A stretch of DNA of 19,428 nt, taken from the NCBI GenBank assembly GCA_002405995.1, contig DHMW01000046.1, forward strand, positions 28,522 to 47,949, written 5' to 3'. Every line of letters begins with the position of its first letter. Within the stretch, counting starts at the first letter, position 1. Position numbers and translations under genes: made by a program. Origin of the DNA: Oscillospiraceae bacterium UBA4632 (lineage in GTDB: Bacteria; Bacillota; Clostridia; Oscillospirales; Oscillospiraceae). Below, one piece after another: positions 14,867 to 19,428 of the stretch. The notes below the pieces were generated by a model. That model was not told the DNA's origin. It searched no databases and saw only the letters and a program-made list of their open reading frames with translations.

Positions 14867-15740
14867 AGTCTTCGCCTCCCAATTCATAGATGAATATTTC
14901 TTCAAGCGAGAGCGGCACTGCGTCGAGAAAGACGGGGTGCAGCGCAGCAAGCTTCTGCGTCAGCTCATCCGCGCTGCCGCGGCAGATGAGCGTGTGGACG
15001 CGCCCTGCCTGCGCGTGATGCAGGACTGTGATGTCCGGCGGCAGGGGCGGCAGCTCCGGCGCTTCAAAGGCGAGCTGGAGCTTGACGGTCGTCTCCTGCA
15101 GATCGCCCAGCGGCTGCTCCAGCAGCATCCTCCCGCGGTTCATCACGCACACGCGGTCGCACACGTCCTCCAGCTCGCGCAGGTTGTGCGACGAGACGAG
15201 CACCGTGACGCCGCGCTCGGCGACATCCTGCATCACAAGGCTCCAGATCTGGCGGCGCATCACGGGGTCCAGCCCGTCCACCGGCTCATCAAGGATGAGA
15301 TAGTCCGGCCTTGCGCACAGCGCCAGCAGCAGCGCAGCCTGGCGGCGCTGCCCCTTGCTCATGCGGCGCAGGGGGCGCGTTTCCTCCAGCGAAAAGACAC
15401 CGCGCAGCGCGGCGTAGCGCGCGGAATCGAACGCGGGATAAAAGCGGCGGTAAAAGCGCTGCATATCGCGCAGGCCCGCCTGCATGAAAAAGAACCAATC
15501 GTCCGGGACGAAGGCGATGCGGGCCTTGACGGCGGGGTTTTCCCACACGTCCGCGCCGTCGAACTGCACGCTGCCTGCATCCTGACGGTAGATGCCCGCC
15601 AGATGGCGCAGCAGGGTGGTCTTGCCTGCGCCGTTCGGCCCTACAAGGCCGCAGACCGCGCCGGTGGGGACGGTCAGCTCCGCGCCGGAAAGCGCGGCAA
15701 AGCCGTCGAAGGTCTTGGTCAGACCGCGTACTTCGATCAT
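14841..15740 (-). CDS. ABC transporter ATP-binding protein (YtrB-like)
   Basis: The 299-residue protein energises the permease that follows. Walker A GPNGAGKTT is at about residues 34-42, the signature reads MSKGQ at about 128-132, Walker B YLILDEPVDGLD at about 148-159, and the H-loop is in VSSHNLRELEDVC. The MSKGQ form of the signature, together with a GntR regulator next door, is typical of YtrB-like ATPases. The C-terminal 70 residues after the ATPase core form an accessory domain. The ATG overlaps the regulator stop codon (ATGA), and GGGAG-rich sequence precedes it, so translation is coupled. The longer frame upstream lies in the regulator gene and is a shadow. Confidence 0.94.
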   Translation of the reverse strand: MIEVRGLTKTFDGFAALSGAELTVPTGAVCGLVGPNGAGKTTLLRHLAGIYRQDAGSVQFDGADVWENPAVKARIAFVPDDWFFFMQAGLRDMQRFYRRFYPAFDSARYAALRGVFSLEETRPLRRMSKGQRRQAALLLALCARPDYLILDEPVDGLDPVMRRQIWSLVMQDVAERGVTVLVSSHNLRELEDVCDRVCVMNRGRMLLEQPLGDLQETTVKLQLAFEAPELPPLPPDITVLHHAQAGRVHTLICRGSADELTQKLAALHPVFLDAVPLSLEEIFIYELGGEDYAIRDIVL

Positions 15741-16102
15741 TTCTCTTCTCCCTCCCTGCACATTGATTCGATCTCTTCTTCGCTCACGCCCATGGCACGC
15801 AGCTCCTGCAGAAGCTCGCGCAGCTGCGCCTCCAGCGCGCGGCGGCGCCTGTCGTCGCGCTCGCGGTAGGTGTGCACGGCAAAGCAGCCCTTGCCGGGCA
15901 CCGAGCAGCAGTAGCCGCTCGCCTCCAGCTCGTTGTAGGCGCGCTGAATGGTATTGGGGTTGATGGCGAGCTGGCCGGCCAGCGCGCGCACCGAGGGGAG
16001 CTTGTCCCCGTCGGCGATCGCGCCCGAGACGATCAGCCGCCGCAGTCCGTCGCACACCTGCTCGTAGATCGGGCGGGCGTCGCGGTAGTTCAGGGTGATC
16101 AT
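15737..16102 (-). CDS. GntR family transcriptional regulator, YtrA subfamily
   Basis: The 121-residue repressor has a GntR winged helix at about residues 10-76: RPIYEQVCDGLRRLIVSGAI, then DKLPSVRALAGQLAINPNTI and QRAYNELEASGY. The short C-terminal tail (about 80-121) with two helices is characteristic of the YtrA subfamily, which lacks a large ligand-binding domain. YtrA proteins repress their own ABC transporter operon and are relieved by cell-wall stress in Bacillus. I chose the ATG at 16102, which gives MITLNYRDARPIYEQV and has CGGGAG 7 bases before it. A 23-bp inverted repeat at the operon start is the likely operator. Confidence 0.94.
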   Translation of the reverse strand: MITLNYRDARPIYEQVCDGLRRLIVSGAIADGDKLPSVRALAGQLAINPNTIQRAYNELEASGYCCSVPGKGCFAVHTYRERDDRRRRALEAQLRELLQELRAMGVSEEEIESMCREGEEK

Positions 16103-16115
16103 GGCGCGCTCCCGT

Positions 16116-16205
16116 TCAGCGCAGCACGGTGAGCAGCGCGGCGATGACCAGCAGCCCCGCGGCGAGCAGCGCAAGGGCGGGAAGCAGGAAGATCCAGGAT
16201 AACAT
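16116..16205 (-). CDS. 29-residue single-helix membrane peptide at the head of the ABC operon
   Basis: An ATG at 16205 preceded by GGAGG (6 bases between) opens a 29-codon frame ending in TGA at 16116. The peptide starts MLSWIFLLPALALLAAGLLV and ends with IAALLTVLR. It is almost wholly hydrophobic, long enough for one membrane helix, with one arginine at the end. It is the first gene after the promoter and stops 13 bases before the regulator start. The ytr operon of Bacillus subtilis also begins with a very small gene (ytrG), so a similar role is possible; I cannot show homology. The ribosome binding site is one of the best in the window, which argues for real translation. Function is unknown. 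Confidence 0.7.
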   Translation of the reverse strand: MLSWIFLLPALALLAAGLLVIAALLTVLR

Positions 16206-16227
16206 GGCGTACCTCCATATACATCAA

Positions 16228-16250
16228 CTGTATTAAGCGTGTTAGTACAG
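16228..16250 (-). promoter_or_regulatory. Inverted-repeat operator for the YtrA-like regulator
   Basis: CTGTATTAA (16228-16236) and TTAGTACAG (16242-16250) are inverted copies with eight of nine positions matching and a 5-base spacer. The repeat covers the predicted transcription start (about 16246), a position where a bound repressor would block the promoter. Assigning it to the adjacent GntR protein is inference. Confidence 0.65.
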
Positions 16251-16252
16251 AT

Positions 16253-16281
16253 AGGATAGCATGGAGCACGCGCGTTGTCAA
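16253..16281 (-). promoter_or_regulatory. Promoter of the envelope-stress-like operon
   Basis: On the minus strand: a consensus TTGACA (16276-16281), a 17-base spacer and TATCCT (16253-16258) preceded by TGC. It is among the strongest promoters in the window by eye, and the inverted repeat sits directly downstream of its -10. Confidence 0.82.
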
Positions 16282-16415
16282 GTGTTATGAAAAAGCAGGC
16301 ACGTTAACAATTTGTTAAGGCGAATGTGCACAAAAAATGAATGTGTTAAAAAAGTATCATGGGTAAAATATACAATATTGACAAAATTTCGGACTGAGAA
16401 ACAGCACTTTAGCCG
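16282..16415. other. AT-rich divergent spacer with a small inverted repeat
   Basis: This stretch between the divergent operon and symporter promoters contains no convincing gene. TTAACA (16304-16309) and TGTTAA (16313-16318) form a 6-bp inverted repeat with a 3-base spacer, which could bind a regulator. A TTGACA at 16378-16383 has no matching -10 at a suitable distance. Confidence 0.4.
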
Positions 16416-16444
16416 TTGACAGCGGGCGCGCGATTTGGTAACAT
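16416..16444 (+). promoter_or_regulatory. Promoter of the alanine/sodium symporter gene
   Basis: A consensus TTGACA (16416-16421), a 17-base spacer and TAACAT (16439-16444) preceded by TGG. Transcription would begin near 16451, at the left end of an inverted repeat. Confidence 0.8.
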
Positions 16445-16450
16445 ACAGCT

Positions 16451-16477
16451 ATGAAATATTTTCAAGCAATATTTCAT
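16451..16477 (+). repeat. Perfect 10-bp inverted repeat in the symporter leader
   Basis: ATGAAATATT (16451-16460) and AATATTTCAT (16468-16477) are perfect inverted copies around TTCAAGC. The repeat lies at the predicted transcript start, before the ribosome binding site. It could be an operator at +1 or an RNA hairpin that protects the 5' end. It has no T-run, so it is not a terminator. Confidence 0.6.
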
Positions 16478-16505
16478 GAAATGTGAATCAGAGAGGGGAA
16501 ATCAC

Positions 16506-17909
16506 ATGGAAAAAATCATTGAGATCAATAGCGCGATCAACGGCTTCGTATGGGGTCCCATCATGCTGGCGCTGCTTGTGGGCGCGGGCATCTATCTGAG
16601 TATCCGTGTCGGCTTCATCCAGTTTACAAAGATCGGCTACTGGTGGAAGAACACCATCGGCAAGATCTTCAAGAAGACCGAAGCGGGCGAGGGCGAGATC
16701 ACCCCGCTGCAGGCGGTTTCTACGGCGCTTGCCTCCACCGTCGGCACGGGCAACATCGCCGGCGTCACCGGCGCGATCATCCTCGGCGGCCCGGGCGCCG
16801 TGTTCTGGATGTGGATCTCGGCGCTGTTCGGCATGGTCACCAAGTTCTCCGAAGTTACGCTCGCCGTCAAGTACCGCGAGCGCAACGAAAAGGGCGACTG
16901 GTGCGGCGGCCCGATGTACTACATCAAAAACGGCCTTGGTCCCAAGTGGAAGTGGCTGGGCGTCATCTTCTCCATTTTCGGCGCGCTGGCCGCGTTCGGT
17001 ATCGGCAATATCTCCCAGATCAACTCCATCGCTTCCTCCGTCAACTCCGTTGCGGTGGCCTTCAACGAGAACGCCGCAGAGTTTGACAAGATCATCGGCC
17101 TTGTCACCGGCGTCATCATCGCCATCTTTGTGGCGCTCGTGCTCATCGGCGGCGTCAAGCGCATCGGCCAGGTCACGGAAAAGCTCGTCCCCGGCATGGC
17201 TGCCATTTACATCATCTGCGCGCTGATCGTCGTGATCGTCAACGCCAAGCATATCCCCGGCGTGTTCGCCTCCATCTTCCAGGGCGCGTTCAACCCCACC
17301 GCTGCTGTCGGCGGCATCGTCGGCATCTCGGTCAAGACTGCCATCACCAAGGGCGTCGGCCGCGGCGTTTTCTCCAATGAGGCCGGTCTCGGCTCCGCGC
17401 CCATCGCACACGCCGCCACCTCGGAAAAGAACCCCGTCAAGCAGGGCCTCTACGGCATCTTTGAGGTCTTCATGGACACCATCGTCATCTGCACGCTGAC
17501 CGCTCTCGTCGTCCTCTGCTCCGGCGCTGCCACCGGCAACTACGGCAACAACGACCTTGCGGGCGTTCCCACGGCAGTTGCGGGCTTTGCCAGCGTCTTT
17601 GGCGCGAAGGCGGGCTCCATCATCCTCGCTGTCGGTCTGCTGCTGTTCGCCACCTCCACCATCCTCGGCTGGGCGCTCTACGGCACGCGCTGCGCGGAGT
17701 TCCTCTTCGGCAGCAAGGTCATCCGCCCCTATCAGGTCATCTTCTGCCTGGTCGTCATCGCCGGCTCCGCCGCCGATCTCAAGCTGGTGTGGGATATCTC
17801 CGATACGCTCAACGGTCTGATGGCGATCCCCAACCTCATCGCGGTGCTGCTTTTAAGCCCCGTGGTCATCAAGCTGACGAAGGAACACTTCGCGGGACTG
17901 AAAAAATAA
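16506..17909 (+). CDS. Alanine/glycine:cation (Na+ or H+) symporter family protein
   Basis: This integral membrane carrier takes up alanine or glycine with a sodium ion or proton. The 467-residue protein has the usual length and about ten helices. Family signatures are visible: PLQAVSTALASTVGTGNIAGV near the N-terminus, then GGPGAVFWMWISALFGM, KYRERNEKGDWCGGPMYYI, and later VGRGVFSNEAGLGSAPIAHA. I chose the ATG at 16506, giving MEKIIEINSAINGFVWGP, because GAGAGGGG lies about 7 bases before it. An upstream in-frame ATG at 16476 falls inside the inverted repeat and has no ribosome binding site. It has its own promoter and terminator, so it is monocistronic. Substrate choice between alanine, glycine and related amino acids cannot be read from sequence. 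Confidence 0.95.
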   Translation: MEKIIEINSAINGFVWGPIMLALLVGAGIYLSIRVGFIQFTKIGYWWKNTIGKIFKKTEAGEGEITPLQAVSTALASTVGTGNIAGVTGAIILGGPGAVFWMWISALFGMVTKFSEVTLAVKYRERNEKGDWCGGPMYYIKNGLGPKWKWLGVIFSIFGALAAFGIGNISQINSIASSVNSVAVAFNENAAEFDKIIGLVTGVIIAIFVALVLIGGVKRIGQVTEKLVPGMAAIYIICALIVVIVNAKHIPGVFASIFQGAFNPTAAVGGIVGISVKTAITKGVGRGVFSNEAGLGSAPIAHAATSEKNPVKQGLYGIFEVFMDTIVICTLTALVVLCSGAATGNYGNNDLAGVPTAVAGFASVFGAKAGSIILAVGLLLFATSTILGWALYGTRCAEFLFGSKVIRPYQVIFCLVVIAGSAADLKLVWDISDTLNGLMAIPNLIAVLLLSPVVIKLTKEHFAGLKK

Positions 17910-17930
17910 GACTGCAAAATTGTCTCCTGC

Positions 17931-17961
17931 GGGGGACGGACCGCAGGTCCGTCCCCCTTTT
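17931..17961 (+). terminator. Rho-independent terminator of the symporter gene
   Basis: A perfect 12-bp stem (17931-17942 with 17946-17957, arms GGGGGACGGACC and its complement) with a GCA loop is followed by TTTT. It lies 22 bases after the stop codon. Confidence 0.93.
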
Positions 17962-18015
17962 CACCTTCCGGCAGGAAAAAATCTACAGAAAATCGTATCA
18001 ATTTGAAGGTTTTGC

Positions 18016-18044
18016 TTTACAATAGAAAAAAGCTGTGCTATCAT
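18016..18044 (+). promoter_or_regulatory. Promoter of rpsO (and probably pnp)
   Basis: TTTACA (18016-18021), a 17-base spacer and TATCAT (18039-18044) preceded by TGC. Transcription would start near 18051, giving a leader of about 98 bases before rpsO. Confidence 0.78.
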
Positions 18045-18050
18045 AATTCA

Positions 18051-18148
18051 GCACGTGTATCGCGCGTATTCCCGCACTTGGGACGTGGAGGACTCACCGG
18101 CCCGCCGCTCAGTGCTGGGAGAATTTTATGAAAGGTGGAATACACACT
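18051..18148 (+). promoter_or_regulatory. rpsO leader with alternative pairings (candidate S15 control region)
   Basis: The end sequences AGCAC (18050-18054) and GTGCT (18112-18116) can pair. A competing stem CACGT (18052-18056) with ACGTG (18083-18087) would enclose the hairpin TCCC/GGGA (18070-18083). The CACC at 18095-18098 can also pair with the GGTG of the ribosome binding site (18134-18137). S15 is known to repress its own messenger through folded leaders in several bacteria, with different structures in different groups, so this is a plausible control region. The specific fold is my inference. Confidence 0.4.
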
Positions 18149-18415
18149 ATGATGCTCAAAGACCAGAAAACCGCTATCATCGAAGCCAACCGCACCCACG
18201 AAAGCGACACCGGCTCGCCCGAGGTCCAGGTCGCGATCCTCACCGAGCGCATCGCTCAGCTCACCGAGCACCTCAAGCAGCACCCGCAGGACAACCACTC
18301 CCGCCGCGGCCTGTACAAGATGATCGGTAAGCGCCGCAGCCTTCTCGACTACCTCATGAAGAAGGACATCGAGCGCTATCGTGCCCTGATCGCCAAGCTG
18401 GGTATCCGTAAGTAA
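18149..18415 (+). CDS. rpsO: 30S ribosomal protein S15
   Basis: S15 is a primary binder of the 16S rRNA central domain and forms a bridge to the large subunit. The 88-residue product shows the family core: HESDTGSPEVQVAILTERI, then HSRRGLYKMIGKRRSLLDYL and the end YRALIAKLGIRK. The ATG at 18149 has AAAGGTGG about 10 bases upstream; the adjacent second ATG would be 13 bases away and is less likely. An in-frame ATG at 18128 precedes the ribosome binding site and is not used. It is followed by pnp, the order found in many bacteria. Confidence 0.98.
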   Translation: MMLKDQKTAIIEANRTHESDTGSPEVQVAILTERIAQLTEHLKQHPQDNHSRRGLYKMIGKRRSLLDYLMKKDIERYRALIAKLGIRK

Positions 18416-18426
18416 GTTTGAAAACA

Positions 18427-18457
18427 GGGTGGTGTGCATGCGCACCACCCTTCTTTC
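18427..18457 (+). terminator. Terminator (possibly leaky) between rpsO and pnp
   Basis: A 10-bp stem GGGTGGTGTG/CGCACCACCC (18427-18436 with 18441-18450, one G-U pair) with a CATG loop is followed by TTCTTTC. The T-run is interrupted, so some readthrough into pnp is expected. Confidence 0.75.
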
Positions 18458-18505
18458 ACACTTTCGCCCCGGCACTTTCCGCGCACGTATGAGAGCCTGC
18501 TATGC

Positions 18506-18556
18506 TTTAGCAGTTGAAAAAGCGGCGGCGCGGCCGACGTTTTTTCAAGTGCTAAA
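18506..18556 (+). promoter_or_regulatory. Long hairpin in the pnp leader
   Basis: TTTAGCA (18506-18512) pairs with TGCTAAA (18550-18556), and TTGAAAAA (18514-18521) pairs with TTTTTCAA (18541-18548), with a single G-G mismatch between the two blocks. The GC-rich tip can pair further as CGGC/GCCG. A competing small hairpin, CTGCTA (18497-18502) with TAGCAG (18508-18513), uses part of the same strand. The pnp start is 45 bases downstream. In E. coli a leader hairpin cut by RNase III is the basis of pnp autocontrol; a similar role here is inference. A TGCTATGCT at 18498-18506 might be a weak extra promoter. Confidence 0.55.
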
Positions 18557-18601
18557 CGGTCGGCTCCCATACGGAATTTTACAAAAAAAGGAGATCGACA
18601 A

Positions 18602-19428
18602 ATGTCTACCATCATCACCCACAGACAGTTCCCCAACTACCGCAAGTACGAGATGGAGCTCGCCGGCCGCCCCCTCACGCTCGAGGTCGGCAAGCTCGCC
18701 GAGCTCGCCAACGCCGCCGTCATGGTCGGCTACGGCGACACCCGCGTGCTGGTCTGCGCCACGGCTTCCGCCCGTCCGCGCGACGGCATCGATTTCTTCC
18801 CCCTCTCCGTTGACTTTGAGGAAAAGCTCTACTCCGTCGGCCGCATCCCCGGCTCGTTCAACCGCCGCGAGGGCCGTCCCGGCGAGAAGGGCATCCTGAC
18901 CGCCCGCGTCATCGACCGCCCCATCCGCCCGCTGTTCCCCTATGACTTCCGCAACGACGTGTCCATCATGGCGACGGTCATGAGCGTCGATCACGACTGC
19001 TCGCCCGAGATCGCAGCCCTGATCGGCACCTCCGCCGCTCTCGCCATCTCCGATATCCCCTGGAACGGCCCCGTCGGCGCGCTGAAGGTCGGCCTTGTGG
19101 ACGGCGAGCTCGTGCTCAACCCCAACTCCGAGCAGCGCAAGGTTTCTGATCTCGACGTCACGGTCGTTTCCACCGGCAAGAAGGTCGTCATGATCGAGGC
19201 CGGCGCGAACGAGGTCGATAACGACACCATGTACAAGGCGATCGAGCTTGCCCACAACGAGAACCAGAAGCAGGTCGAGCTCATCAACCGCATGGTCGCC
19301 GAGATCGGCAAGCCCAAGTTCGACTATCCGCACGCCAACTTCAATCAGGAGCTGTTCGACAAGATCGTCGAGAACTTTATGGACGAGGCCAAGGCCGCGA
19401 TGGACACCGACGACAAGAACGTCCGCGA
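18602..19428 (+). CDS. pnp: Polyribonucleotide nucleotidyltransferase (PNPase), N-terminal part (runs off the window)
   Basis: PNPase degrades RNA 3' to 5' with phosphate and can add tails; it is a core decay enzyme. About 275 residues are visible, covering the first RNase PH-like domain and the start of the helical linker. Recognisable stretches are LEVGKLAELANAAVMVGYGD, DFFPLSVDFEEKLYSVGRIP, then GSFNRREGRPGEKGILTARV and IDRPIRPLFP, and MIEAGANEV near residue 200. The second RNase PH domain, KH and S1 domains lie outside. AAAGGAG is 8 bases before the ATG. The reading frame is open to the window edge. It lies behind rpsO and a probable leaky terminator. Confidence 0.97.
   Translation, partial: MSTIITHRQFPNYRKYEMELAGRPLTLEVGKLAELANAAVMVGYGDTRVLVCATASARPRDGIDFFPLSVDFEEKLYSVGRIPGSFNRREGRPGEKGILTARVIDRPIRPLFPYDFRNDVSIMATVMSVDHDCSPEIAALIGTSAALAISDIPWNGPVGALKVGLVDGELVLNPNSEQRKVSDLDVTVVSTGKKVVMIEAGANEVDNDTMYKAIELAHNENQKQVELINRMVAEIGKPKFDYPHANFNQELFDKIVENFMDEAKAAMDTDDKNVR

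Noticed and set aside
13589..15869. Long plus-strand frames opposite the permease and the ABC ATPase
   Set aside because: They mirror secure minus-strand genes and have charged, repetitive products without motifs.
1..19428. CRISPR arrays, insertion sequences, prophage genes, tRNA or rRNA genes
   Set aside because: I saw no regularly spaced repeats, transposase or integrase motifs, tRNA cloverleaf elements or rRNA segments anywhere in the window.

Overview
The window is GC-rich chromosomal DNA from a Firmicute. A clostridial gut bacterium of the Oscillospiraceae/Ruminococcaceae type is the best guess. The reasons are the Firmicutes gene order gdpP-rplI-dnaB next to tilS-hpt-ftsH, a ribonuclease J, a PadR/DUF2812 pair, a YtrA-type GntR/ABC operon, strong Shine-Dalgarno sites and sigma-A promoters with extended -10 elements. 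The genus assignment is inference. I see no phage, insertion sequence, CRISPR array, tRNA or rRNA. The window starts inside ftsH and ends inside pnp.

Region 1 (1-6704, minus strand) is a housekeeping operon read gdpP, rplI, dnaB, tilS, hpt, ftsH. It covers c-di-AMP breakdown, ribosomal protein L9, the replicative helicase, tRNA-Ile lysidine synthesis, purine salvage and the membrane AAA protease. Region 2 (6705-8824) is a divergent promoter pair followed, on the plus strand, by a long and strongly folded leader and rnjA (RNase J), closed by a 30-bp palindromic terminator. Region 3 (8827-10832, plus) holds a PadR regulator with palindromes at its promoter, a DUF2812 membrane protein, and nudC with its own promoter. 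A bidirectional terminator closes this region.

Region 4 (10837-16281, minus) is the most distinctive part. It is an apparent six-gene cell-envelope operon read: a 29-residue membrane peptide, a YtrA-like GntR repressor, an ABC ATPase, an ABC-2-type permease broken by a one-base frameshift, a membrane-anchored N-acetylmuramoyl-L-alanine amidase, and a VanZ-like protein with a large extra C-terminal domain. A strong promoter and a 23-bp inverted-repeat operator lie in front of it. The front of this operon resembles ytrGAB of Bacillus subtilis; the amidase and VanZ tail does not.

Region 5 (16282-17961, plus) is a sodium:alanine-type symporter whose short leader carries a perfect 10-bp inverted repeat. 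Region 6 (18016-19428, plus) is rpsO followed by pnp, each with a foldable leader. Three RNA-decay or RNA-modification enzymes (RNase J, NudC, PNPase) lie in this window, and two of them have leaders that look suited to post-transcriptional control.

Most predicted promoters carry the extended -10 TGn element. Positions, motifs and base pairings were read by eye. No folding energies, alignments or database searches were run.
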